From IMG/VR virus record IMGVR_UViG_3300021961_000008, positions 1 through 38,720 of that record: 38,720 nucleotides of DNA; one strand, written 5' to 3'. The DNA comes from a virus. Made by a program: the position numbers and the translations under genes. The notes beneath the pieces were generated by a model, which did no database searches, was not told the DNA's origin, and worked only from the letters and a program-made list of their open reading frames with translations. Positions 14,601 through 20,456 of this stretch are shown piece after piece (position 1 is the first letter of the stretch; each line of letters opens with the position of its first letter).

Positions 14601-16010
14601 TTACGCAAGACGCGGGATGGCCCGGCGGATAGGCTTCGACCACGGGGAGTTGTACGACGCCCCGTAGGTCACCGTAGCGGCATCAGAGGCGAACGTGAGC
14701 ACAAACGCATCGGCAAGGTCGGGCGACGCCAGACCGCGGCGCCGGATCTCGTCCTTGCCTTCCACCTGCGTCTTACCGTTGCTGCTGAACTTGTAACGCA
14801 CGGTGGCCAGCTCCGACACGAGCTGCTCGTCCTTCGGCAGCTTGCAGTCGCGTTTCTCGAACCACGCCTTGGCCTTGTACCAGAGCTCGGCGCGCAGGTT
14901 GCGGTAGGTCCCGCCCATCGCCGGGGACTCGCTGACGTTGATCCCGCGCGCCGGCAAGTTGAGTTCGCGCAGCCGGTCCACGACCCCGGCGCCAAGCCCG
15001 ATGGAATCGACCAGTATCTCGACCGGCCGCTCCTCATGCGACAGGGCCTCATACTCGGCCACCACGGCGCCCGTGAGCTGCATCAGGTCCAGACCCCGCC
15101 AGCGGCGCACAGGCTCCAGCACAGCGTTCCCTGCGCGCTTACAGAGCGCGCTGGAGTCGCTGCCGAACCGCGCCACGTCCAGCCCCCAGACGGTCTGCGC
15201 CACGTCGCTGCGCGCTACATCGCGATGGATGGCGGCTTCCAGCAGCTCCATCGGGATGATGGTGTCGTCGTCGCTGCGCGGGAACTCGCCCAGCACGCGG
15301 ACCCGGTATGCGTTCGACTCCTCGCCGTAGCGGCTCTGCATTTCGGCCAGATAGGCCGGGCTCACGCGGGGGCTGTCGGCGCAGGACACCCGGCGCGTCC
15401 ACCACTCCGACGACAACCGGTGGTGGGTGTCGTAGAAGAACCCAGAGCTGCGCACCGGGTTGCCCAGCAGGATGGTGGTGGCCGCATGCCCGGACATCGA
15501 CCCGGCCGCGGCCTCGAACACCTGCTCGGGCACGCCAGAGGCCTCGTCGGCGATCAGCATCACGTTGTCGCTGTGAATGCCCTGCAAGGCCTCTGGCTGC
15601 TCTGCGCGGCTTGTGCGCGCGCTGATGAAGGCCTCGGTGGGGCTGCTCTTGAGTTCGATGCGCTCCTGCTTCGGGTCGAGCAGGTCAGCCAGCGCGGGGG
15701 GCAGCGCTTTGACCCAGCGCTTCACCTCGGCGAACAGGGCGTCGTAAAGCTGGCTGCTGGTGGGCGCCGTCACCACGATCTTGACCGGGTAGCGAGTCAG
15801 CAGATACCAGAGCATGGCCCAGCTTGCGCCGGTTGATTTGCCCACACCGTGACCGGACCGGATGCTGACCCGGCGATGCCCGGCCGCCACCGCGCGCAGG
15901 AAGTCCTTCTGCCAGTCGTCGGGCTCGACGCCGAGCACGTCGACAACGAACGCCACCGGGTCGTTACGGTAGGTGAGCAGGAACGTGACAAACGGGTTGG
16001 GCATGGACAT
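14601..16010 (-). CDS. terL: Terminase large subunit (ATPase and nuclease)
   Basis: The product is 469 aa. The ATPase has Walker A SGHGVGKST at residues 52-60, Walker B LIADEA with the acidic pair at 155-156, and a coupling segment LGNP at 182-185. The nuclease has Asp278 (VWGLDVARFGSD), Asp335 (ILVDSIGLGAG) and Asp434 (SPDLADAF). It pumps DNA through the portal and cuts it; the P22-type portal suggests headful packaging. ATGs at 16010 and 16004 are both possible. Neither has a Shine-Dalgarno site: the U-run of an intrinsic terminator ends right at 16010, and an in-frame stop lies just upstream. The small subunit is 3.5 kb away. Confidence 0.93.
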   Translation of the reverse strand: MSMPNPFVTFLLTYRNDPVAFVVDVLGVEPDDWQKDFLRAVAAGHRRVSIRSGHGVGKSTGASWAMLWYLLTRYPVKIVVTAPTSSQLYDALFAEVKRWVKALPPALADLLDPKQERIELKSSPTEAFISARTSRAEQPEALQGIHSDNVMLIADEASGVPEQVFEAAAGSMSGHAATTILLGNPVRSSGFFYDTHHRLSSEWWTRRVSCADSPRVSPAYLAEMQSRYGEESNAYRVRVLGEFPRSDDDTIIPMELLEAAIHRDVARSDVAQTVWGLDVARFGSDSSALCKRAGNAVLEPVRRWRGLDLMQLTGAVVAEYEALSHEERPVEILVDSIGLGAGVVDRLRELNLPARGINVSESPAMGGTYRNLRAELWYKAKAWFEKRDCKLPKDEQLVSELATVRYKFSSNGKTQVEGKDEIRRRGLASPDLADAFVLTFASDAATVTYGASYNSPWSKPIRRAIPRLA

Positions 16011-16036
16011 AAAAAAGGCACCGCGGGGGGTGCCTT
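16011..16036 (-). terminator. Intrinsic terminator between recombinase and terL
   Basis: On the minus strand the stem is AAGGCACC/GGTGCCTT (8 bp, perfect) around a six-base loop, with a run of six T. It ends the recombinase transcript (stop at 16060). The last T of the run is directly next to the ATG of terL, so late transcripts must either read through it or start inside its hairpin. Confidence 0.88.
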
Positions 16037-16059
16037 AGTGTGACCGGGGCGCAGGGCCT

Positions 16060-16731
16060 CTACAAGGCGCCTGCCTCGCGCAGGACGCGGCGCACGGCCT
16101 CATGGCTGGCCTTGAGGCCGTGCTGGGCCTCCACAGCCGCGCTGATGGCCCGCAGGCTCGCGCCAGTGGCGCGCAGGGCCAGCATGGTGGCGATGGCCGC
16201 CTGCTGCTCCGGGATGGCCTCCAGCGTCGCGCTGCGGCCGTGGCCGATGGTGCGGTAGCCAAACGGGGCGCTGCCGCCGATGTGGCCGCCCTGCGCGCGC
16301 TTGTTGCGCTGGCCGGTCTTCTGACGGTCCTTGATGACCCGGCGCTCATGGCCGGCAAAGGCGCACAGGATTTCGAGCATCAGGCGGGCGTAGATGTTGC
16401 TGTCGTCGGTCACGTCGCCGTGGCCGTTCACGATCAGGCGCACGCCGGCCTGTTTGAAGCCGTGGACCGTGTTCAGCGCGTCGCGCAGGTCACGGCTGAA
16501 GCGGTCCAGCTTCGCGACGATGATGGTGTCGCCGCGGACCGGCTCGACACCGTGCGCGGCCAGACGGTCAACGAACGGCAGCGAGCCGGAGACGCCAGCG
16601 TCTTCGACCCACTGGGTAACGTCGAGGCCGTGCGCCATCGCGTTGCCGGCAATCTGGCGGCGCTGCTCGTCGAGGCTGGTGCCGTCCGCCTGCTCGGCGG
16701 TGCTGACGCGGATGTAGCCGTAGGTGCTCAT
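16060..16731 (-). CDS. Small serine recombinase (resolvase/invertase family)
   Basis: The product is 223 aa. The start YGYIRVSTAEQ gives the catalytic Ser10; DAGVSGSLPFVDR and KLDRFSRD (Arg77, Arg80) complete the active site; ARLMLEILCAFAGHERRVI is the long dimer helix. A short GHIGGSAPFGYR segment precedes a C-terminal helix-turn-helix (GASLRAISAAVEAQHGLKAS, then HEAVRRVLRE). The size fits resolvases and invertases, not large phage integrases. It may resolve multimers, invert a segment or integrate the genome; no recombination site was recognised. The ATG at 16731 carries the shared leader, and the track's longer frame is discarded for that reason. Confidence 0.87.
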   Translation of the reverse strand: MSTYGYIRVSTAEQADGTSLDEQRRQIAGNAMAHGLDVTQWVEDAGVSGSLPFVDRLAAHGVEPVRGDTIIVAKLDRFSRDLRDALNTVHGFKQAGVRLIVNGHGDVTDDSNIYARLMLEILCAFAGHERRVIKDRQKTGQRNKRAQGGHIGGSAPFGYRTIGHGRSATLEAIPEQQAAIATMLALRATGASLRAISAAVEAQHGLKASHEAVRRVLREAGAL

Positions 16732-16745
16732 GGTCGGGTCCTCGG

Positions 16746-17015
16746 TTAGGCGCCGCGGGCGGCTTTGATAATGCTGGCAAGATACCGGCGGGACGGCTGC
16801 GCGCCTTGGCAAACGCGGTAGCGGCCATTCCAACTGCTGCCGCTCCACACCTCAATGTCGCAAAAGTCGAAGTCGTAGGAGCGGTCCCAGATGGCGTCTT
16901 TGACGGTCTGGCGGCTGGCCTTGCACATCGTTACCAGCTCGCTGATCAGCAGCGGCTTTCCGGTCTCAATGAAGTGGTCCAGCAAAGTCTGGCGAATCAG
17001 GTCGGGCTTGCTCAT
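16746..17015 (-). CDS. Small putative DNA-binding (winged-helix-like) protein
   Basis: The product is 89 aa. The first half reads as a helix-turn-helix: DLIRQTLLDHFIETGKPLLI, then SELVTMCKASRQTVKDAIWD. The second half is a beta-rich wing (FDFCDIEVWSGSSWNGRYRV) and a short basic tail. It has the shared leader and is the first gene after the promoter at 17048-17076, so it may be an autoregulator of that promoter. The stop is 15 bases before the recombinase ATG. Confidence 0.7.
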   Translation of the reverse strand: MSKPDLIRQTLLDHFIETGKPLLISELVTMCKASRQTVKDAIWDRSYDFDFCDIEVWSGSSWNGRYRVCQGAQPSRRYLASIIKAARGA

Positions 17016-17047
17016 GGTCGGGTCCTCGGTTGCGGTTGGTGAGGGGA

Positions 17048-17076
17048 AGTGTAGAGATTGCCCGCCATGCCGTCAA
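17048..17076 (-). promoter_or_regulatory. Sigma70-type promoter within a 10-bp inverted repeat
   Basis: The -35 TTGACG (17071-17076) and -10 TACACT (17048-17053) are separated by 17 bp. Perfect arms GGGGAAGTGT and ACACTTCCCC (17043-17052 and 17076-17085 on the plus strand) flank and partly cover both boxes, a layout expected of an operator. It lies about 33 bases upstream of the start at 17015. Confidence 0.75.
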
Positions 17077-17090
17077 CACTTCCCCGCAAT

Positions 17091-17333
17091 TTATTTTGCG
17101 GGCTCCCGGCGCCGCGGGCGGATGTGCCCGGTCGCCATCCAGTAGCCCTCGCAGGCCTTGCAGTCCGGGCTAATGCCGTCCGGGGTGTCAGGGTGGGGGT
17201 AGAACGCATCCGAGCGCTTGCGCTCGCCGCACGTCGCGCAGGTCCGCCAGCCCATCGCGGCGCCGAGCCGGCGAGACTCCCGGTGCCAGCCGCTGGGGCG
17301 CCGGGCTACCACGGCCGGTTCCCGATGACCCAT
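17091..17333 (-). CDS. Small zinc-finger protein
   Basis: The product is 80 aa. It has TCATCGERKRSDAFYPHPDT, then PDGISPDCKACEGYW: two CxxC pairs (Cys32/35 and Cys58/61) with the 'C..C...K....F...P.T.DG..P.CK.C' spacing of a phage zinc finger found in HNH-linked and free-standing small proteins. It ends in a basic tail (HIRPRRREPAK). The ATG at 17333 overlaps the gene upstream by 28 bp and has no clear ribosome site; a second ATG at 17255 would give a 54-aa protein that keeps the finger. The true start is therefore uncertain. Confidence 0.65.
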   Translation of the reverse strand: MGHREPAVVARRPSGWHRESRRLGAAMGWRTCATCGERKRSDAFYPHPDTPDGISPDCKACEGYWMATGHIRPRRREPAK

Positions 17334-17488
17334 GCATCGATGTGTGGCGCCGCGGCCAGCAGGAACAGCAGGGCGAGCATCAGGCCCACCACGCCGACCA
17401 CCTCGAAGACACACCGCAGGGCGCGCTGCCAAAGCGGGGTGGGGCGGTGCCAGACGGCCATTGGGCCGCGGTAACGGGATTTACGCAT
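17306..17488 (-). CDS. Small single-span membrane protein
   Basis: The product is 60 aa. A basic N terminus (MRKSRYRGPMAVWHRPTPLW) is followed by a membrane helix (VFEVVGVVGLMLALLFLLAAA) and a short end, PHIDAWVIGNRPW. It would sit in the inner membrane. The leader that starts it is encoded by the last codons of the gene upstream (RGPDHA), giving an 8-bp overlap. Its function is unknown; superinfection exclusion or host-membrane effects are possible roles for early membrane peptides. Confidence 0.7.
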   Translation of the reverse strand: MRKSRYRGPMAVWHRPTPLWQRALRCVFEVVGVVGLMLALLFLLAAAPHIDAWVIGNRPW

Positions 17489-17711
17489 GGTCGGGTCCTC
17501 GGGCGATGGTCATGGTGGCAACAGCGCAGCCGGCGCCTTCCATCTCGATCCGGTAGCGCCCGCGGCCAACGCGCTCCAGCCGCGTGTTCGGGTTGCTGCG
17601 CCAGTCCCGGAGCAGGATAGCAGCCCGCTTCCGGGTCATGCTGGGGTCGACTTGCAGCGGCTCCGCGTTCCACGCCCAGTGAAAAACGGTGCGGTGGGGT
17701 TTCTTCGGCAT
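17481..17711 (-). CDS. Small basic protein of unknown function
   Basis: The product is 76 aa: MPKKPHRTVFHWAWNAEPLQ, then VDPSMTRKRAAILLRDWRSN, and a beta-rich end RLERVGRGRYRIEMEGAGCA. It is basic and may be a small DNA-binding fold, but I do not recognise a family. The ATG at 17711 is chosen over the in-frame one at 17741 because it carries the shared leader (17709-17727). Confidence 0.7.
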   Translation of the reverse strand: MPKKPHRTVFHWAWNAEPLQVDPSMTRKRAAILLRDWRSNPNTRLERVGRGRYRIEMEGAGCAVATMTIARGPDHA

Positions 17712-17738
17712 GCTCGGGTCCTCGGTTGGTTGACTGGA

Positions 17739-17776
17739 CACCGCGGGGGCGGTGTTTCGGCCCGGTCCCCCGGGCC
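17739..17776 (-). promoter_or_regulatory. Tandem hairpins in intergenic leader (minus strand)
   Basis: Read on the minus strand: GGCCCGG-GGGA-CCGGGCC (17759-17776), then GAAA, then CACCGC-CCCC-GCGGTG (17739-17754). The first loop is a GNRA tetraloop. The same order of two hairpins separated by GAAA occurs on the plus strand at 31125-31161. There is no U-run, so RNA processing, protein binding or stability is likelier than termination. Confidence 0.65.
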
Positions 17777-17789
17777 ATCGTCAGCAGTC

Positions 17790-18125
17790 TTACGGCTCGT
17801 CGTCCTCGTCGTCCTCGTCGTCCTCGTCGTCCTCGTCGTCCTCGTCGGCGTCCGGGTCGTACTCCATCAGGGCGGCGAACCGCGCCTCGCGCTGTGCGAG
17901 GGCCTCGCGCTGTGCGCGGACCTCGGCGGCGAAGCGCAGGCCCTCTTCCAGCCAGAACACGAACGGCATCTGCTTGAAGTGGCAGAGCGGCATGGACCGG
18001 TCCTGCCAGACGTTGGCCGGCACGTCGTCGTAAACGTAGTACAGGTAGCCGTAGCCGCGGTACAGGGTGACGGGGGCGCCGGCCTTGGCCAGCGCGCGGT
18101 TAAGGTCGGGGATGGTCTTGGCCAT
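17790..18125 (-). CDS. Unknown protein with an acidic Asp/Glu repeat tail
   Basis: The product is 111 aa. The N-terminal domain (KTIPDLNRALAKAGAPVTLY, then RGYGYLYYVYDDVPANVWQD) resembles small phage proteins seen beside early genes. The centre is helical (FVFWLEEGLRFAAEVRAQRE). The last 20 residues are an Asp/Glu repeat, five turns of Asp-Glu-Asp, encoded by a 9-bp DNA repeat that could expand or contract. Acidic tails can mimic DNA or bind basic proteins; that is inference. It is started by the shared leader. Confidence 0.72.
   Translation of the reverse strand: MAKTIPDLNRALAKAGAPVTLYRGYGYLYYVYDDVPANVWQDRSMPLCHFKQMPFVFWLEEGLRFAAEVRAQREALAQREARFAALMEYDPDADEDDEDDEDDEDDEDDEP
17797..17849. repeat. 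9-bp microsatellite coding an acidic tail
   Basis: The plus strand repeats TCGTCCTCG with period 9 for about six units, coding Asp-Glu-Asp on the minus strand. Copies are nearly perfect, so slippage could change the tail by three residues at a time without a frameshift. Confidence 0.85.
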
Positions 18126-18145
18126 TGTCGGGTCCTCGGTTGCGG

Positions 18146-18583
18146 TTAGCGGGCGTAGTGGACAGGGCGCTCGTAGCGGCCGGTCTCGTCACGGTACACG
18201 GAGCACTGGCGGCCGTGGCGGCTGCCGTCCTGCCACGTCCAGCGGCGGGTCTCGCCGCGGGCAATCGGGCTGCTGGAGCAGTCCCATGAATCGAGCAGGC
18301 CTTCGGCCTCCAGCGCGGCGTTGAGGGTCTCAAAGTAGTTCTGCATGACCGTGCCGTCGCAGAGGTCGACCCCGTTCTCAAGGGCGTAGGCCACGCCGGC
18401 CGGGGTAAACCGCAGGTACACGTTGCCGCGGTCGGAGACGGTGCTGATCAGGTCGGCCTGCTTGAGCTCCTTGAGCTCCTTGAACTTTGTCAGTTTTCCG
18501 CCGACGTACACGATGGCCGACCATTTGCCGGCGCGGCGGGCGTAGGAGAGAAAGAGGTCGTGGCTGGGGCTGGTGATGTTCAT
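18146..18583 (-). CDS. Unknown early-region protein, 145 aa
   Basis: It opens MNITSPSHDLFLSYARRAGK, then WSAIVYVGGKLTKFKELKEL. The middle (QADLISTVSDRGNVYLRFTP, then AGVAYALENG) reads like a winged-helix end with a beta hairpin. The C terminus is polar with three Cys (WDCSSSPIARGE, HGRQCSVYRDETGRYERP). I do not recognise a family. The shared leader and the promoter at 18616-18644 directly precede it; the downstream gap to the acidic-tail gene is only 20 bases. Confidence 0.72.
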   Translation of the reverse strand: MNITSPSHDLFLSYARRAGKWSAIVYVGGKLTKFKELKELKQADLISTVSDRGNVYLRFTPAGVAYALENGVDLCDGTVMQNYFETLNAALEAEGLLDSWDCSSSPIARGETRRWTWQDGSRHGRQCSVYRDETGRYERPVHYAR

Positions 18584-18615
18584 GCGCGGGTCCTCGGTTG
18601 CGGTTGGTGAGGAGT

Positions 18616-18644
18616 AGTGTAGAGGTCGCGGGACAGGGCGTCAA
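18616..18644 (-). promoter_or_regulatory. Sigma70-type promoter
   Basis: The -35 TTGACG (18639-18644) and the -10 TACACT (18616-18621) are 17 bp apart. It shares GTGTTGACG and CCTCTACACTACTCC with the sister promoters nearby. The transcript would start about 25 bases before the leader at 18581. Confidence 0.75.
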
Positions 18645-18666
18645 CACCCTGCCCCGCGGCCGGGGG

Positions 18667-19074
18667 TCAGGGCTTCAAGCGCGCGATTCGCTTCGCGAGC
18701 TCGGCCTTAAATCGCGCCGGGACCTTACCGGGCGCCTCGTCGAACTCGGCCGGAAGCTGGCCGGGTTCTTCGTTCCCGACGTAGGCGTAGCCGATGTCGA
18801 GCAGGTCGAGCATGTCCTCGCCCGGCTTGCCGGTGGACAGGATAGTGGTCGGCAGGCGCTCATATCGACGCTTGGTCAGCGCCAGTTCGTAGCGCACCTC
18901 AAGCGGGCCCGCGGCGCCACCGTCCACGGTGAAGCGCTCGCCGCTCAACACGCGGCGAATCTGGTCGTCGGAGAAGTCGGCCAGCGAGTCGTGGTGCCAG
19001 ACATCCAAGATGTCGTTGAAGTCGTCGGTGGTGACGGTCTCAAGCGCCCATTCGTAGGCTGTTTTGGTCTTCAT
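18667..19074 (-). CDS. Unknown early-region protein, 135 aa
   Basis: The N terminus (MKTKTAYEWALETVTTDDFN, then DILDVWHHDSLADFSDDQI) recalls a short phage segment of the type 'YEW.LE.VD...DI.DV.F.D.L'. The middle is GPLEVRYELALTKRRYERLP, then TTILSTGKPGEDMLDLLDIG, and the end is charged and helical. No function can be assigned. It starts from the shared leader, downstream of a GNRA hairpin. Confidence 0.72.
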   Translation of the reverse strand: MKTKTAYEWALETVTTDDFNDILDVWHHDSLADFSDDQIRRVLSGERFTVDGGAAGPLEVRYELALTKRRYERLPTTILSTGKPGEDMLDLLDIGYAYVGNEEPGQLPAEFDEAPGKVPARFKAELAKRIARLKP

Positions 19075-19109
19075 AGTCGGGTCCTCGGTTTCTCGGTTAC
19101 AGGGTGGTG

Positions 19110-19129
19110 GGGGAGGGTCGCCCCTCCCC
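19110..19129 (-). promoter_or_regulatory. Intergenic hairpin with GCGA loop (minus strand)
   Basis: The perfect 8-bp stem GGGGAGGG/CCCTCCCC closes on GCGA, another GNRA tetraloop. It lies 8 bases after the stop at 19137 and about 35 before the start at 19074. There is no U-run. Confidence 0.6.
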
Positions 19130-19136
19130 GGCCGGG

Positions 19137-19373
19137 TTAGACGTACTTGCGACGGATCAGGAAGTCGACCAAATCGGACTTCCAGTTGGCCTCACGCACC
19201 TTGCCGTTCGTCTGAACGACGTAGTAGACGGTGCGGCCGTCGCGGCAGAGCTCGCCAATCAGCTTTTCGGCGCGGGCTTCCAGCCGTTCGCGGCGGGACA
19301 TCGCGCGGTCCTCGGCGAGGCAGCGGCGGCTGAAGCGGTTCTCTAACATGCGTTCCATTTGCTCGGTGGTCAT
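19137..19373 (-). CDS. Small charged protein, 78 aa
   Basis: The N-terminal half is helical and Arg/Glu-rich (TTEQMERMLENRFSRRCLAE, then DRAMSRRERLEARAEKLIGE). The C-terminal half is LCRDGRTVYYVVQTNGKVRE, then ANWKSDLVDFLIRRKYV, which looks like a beta hairpin plus helix. No family is recognised. It is the first gene after the promoter at 19409-19437 and carries the shared leader. Confidence 0.7.
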   Translation of the reverse strand: MTTEQMERMLENRFSRRCLAEDRAMSRRERLEARAEKLIGELCRDGRTVYYVVQTNGKVREANWKSDLVDFLIRRKYV

Positions 19374-19408
19374 GTGCGGGTCCTCGGTTGCGTTGGTCAG
19401 TGAGGAGT

Positions 19409-19437
19409 AGTGTAGAGGTAGCGCGACACACTAGCAA
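19409..19437 (-). promoter_or_regulatory. Sigma70-type promoter with upstream A-tract
   Basis: The -35 TTGCTA (19432-19437) and the -10 TACACT (19409-19414) are 17 bp apart. Eight consecutive A (minus strand, 19451-19458) lie about 14 bases above the -35, where an UP element for the RNA polymerase alpha subunit would be. Confidence 0.7.
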
Positions 19438-19491
19438 TAGGGTGGTGCAATTTTTTTTGGCGGTGGGTGTGGGCCTCTGCACCAGCCGCGC

Positions 19492-19536
19492 CCCCGGCCG
19501 GGGCCGGGCCCGGGGGGCCTCGGCGCCCGGGCGCCG
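19492..19536. repeat. GC-only palindromes behind the small terminase gene
   Basis: CCCCGGCCGGGG (19492-19503) and CGGCGCCCGGGCGCCG (19521-19536) are perfect palindromes, with GGGCCCGG between them. They follow the terS stop at 19542 and could form strong RNA stems, but no U-run follows on either strand. Confidence 0.75.
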
Positions 19537-19541
19537 GGAGC

Positions 19542-20063
19542 TCAGGCGCGGGGCGCCTTCGGGGCGCGTCGGCGCCGCGGCTCAGGGACCGCGTCAGGCT
19601 CAGGCGCCGGGCTTGTCAGGCCTTCGGTGTCAGGCTCGTACACGGGCCTGTCAGGCTCGTGCGTCAGGGCCTCCGCGCTGGCCTTGACAGCGGTCAGGTG
19701 CAGGTCGCCGAGGTTGACCTGCACGGCAACGCCGGCCCGGTCCGCGAAGCGGGTCGGGTCCCAGCGGCCGGCGAGCCAGCGCCGCGCGTCCACGCGCAGC
19801 CGGTCGCGCGCCACCTCACCCAGCACGTCATCCGCTATGGCCAGCGTCTCAGTGGCAAGCAGGTCCGCCGCCTTTTCCCTAGCTCGCGCGTATAGCCCCG
19901 CTTGCTCAGTCTGATCAAGCCACTTGGTCAGCGCCTGATATGGCACGTCCATTTGCTTGGCCACATCGGGCAGCGGAGTACCAGCCTCAAGCAACTCCCT
20001 CACCTCATCGCGTTTGTGGGCCAGCGTAACCAACCCGACCCGCGTTTTCAGCCGTCCAGCCAT
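19542..20063 (-). CDS. terS: Terminase small subunit (Sf6-like), putative
   Basis: The product is 173 aa. The N-terminal helix-turn-helix (GTPLPDVAKQMDVPYQALTK, then WLDQTEQAGLYARAREKAAD) is followed by LLATETLAIADDVLGEVARD, then RLRVDARRWLAGRWDPTRFA and DRAGVAVQVNL, the 'R..A..W...R..P..F.DR' signature of Sf6-type small terminases, which bind the packaging site and present DNA to the large subunit. The C-terminal 45 residues are a disordered Pro/Glu then Arg tail (PEPRRRRAPKAPRA). The ATG at 20063 follows GAGGAGGG; iterons begin 15 bases above it. Confidence 0.8.
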   Translation of the reverse strand: MAGRLKTRVGLVTLAHKRDEVRELLEAGTPLPDVAKQMDVPYQALTKWLDQTEQAGLYARAREKAADLLATETLAIADDVLGEVARDRLRVDARRWLAGRWDPTRFADRAGVAVQVNLGDLHLTAVKASAEALTHEPDRPVYEPDTEGLTSPAPEPDAVPEPRRRRAPKAPRA

Positions 20064-20199
20064 AAAACCCTCCTCTGTGACGCATGTGACGCATCTGTGA
20101 CGCATATTTCGGCCAGTCCGTCACACCTATCTTCTTGATTCATCGGCTAATTATCCCTCTGTGACGCAAATGACGCATATTTCCGACATTAAACCGCTC

Positions 20200-20236
20200 C
20201 ACACATGCGCGCGAGCGCGGGCGCGCGCGCGTACAC
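20200..20236. repeat. Alternating purine-pyrimidine tract (Z-DNA-prone)
   Basis: It reads CACACATGCGCGCG, AGCGCGG, then a GCGCGCGCGCGTACACAC run, nearly all alternating purine and pyrimidine. It lies at the centre between the two opposed iteron clusters. Confidence 0.8.
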
Positions 20237-20383
20237 ACCAAACTTGTCTAAAAATGCGTCATTTCAGTCACAGGCGTTTATTTCTCATTGCATTCAACCA
20301 CTTAAGTGTGACTCATCACAAAATAATGAGTCACAGATGCGTCATTTGCGTCACACACGGCCGAAAACGGCGCATCATCCCGG

Positions 20384-20450
20384 GAAAAGTTTCCGGAACA
20401 ATGCGTCATTTGCGTCACACGCCGAGAAAAGTTTCCGGAACAATGCGTCA
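20384..20450. repeat. 25-bp direct repeat in the iteron region
   Basis: Bases 20384-20408 and 20426-20450 are identical; each begins with the near-palindrome GAAAAGTTTCC and ends with one iteron. The period is 42 bp. Confidence 0.9.
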
Positions 20451-20456
20451 CGTCAG

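Larger units (their letters stand above)
16729..19389 (-). promoter_or_regulatory. Eight copies of a shared translation-start leader
   Basis: The coding-strand consensus is AACCGAGGACCCGACCATG, ending in the start codon. Copies lie at 16729-16747, 17013-17031, 17486-17503 (CCCGAGGACCCGACC), 17709-17727, 18123-18141, 18581-18599, 19072-19090 and 19371-19389. GAGGA is the ribosome site, but CCGAGGACCCG is constant, well beyond what base-pairing with 16S rRNA needs. The three bases before ATG vary. The copies fix the starts of eight consecutive leader-bearing genes; only the zinc-finger gene at 17091 lacks one. Confidence 0.88.

Noticed and set aside
14386-14643. 85-codon minus-strand frame between terL and the head genes
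   Set aside because: The DUF6496-like gene in another frame (14394-14552) has a ribosome site and a recognised pattern and explains the region.
14484-15836. 450-codon plus-strand frame
   Set aside because: Antisense shadow of the large terminase, with no protein-like domains.
16731-16848. Longer 262-aa start for the recombinase
   Set aside because: The extra 39 residues overlap the upstream gene; the shared leader and the resolvase N terminus (MSTYGYIRVS) fix the start at 16731.
19451-19458. Run of eight T on the plus strand as a terminator
   Set aside because: No stem precedes it on the plus strand; it fits better as an A-tract above the leftward promoter at 19409-19437.
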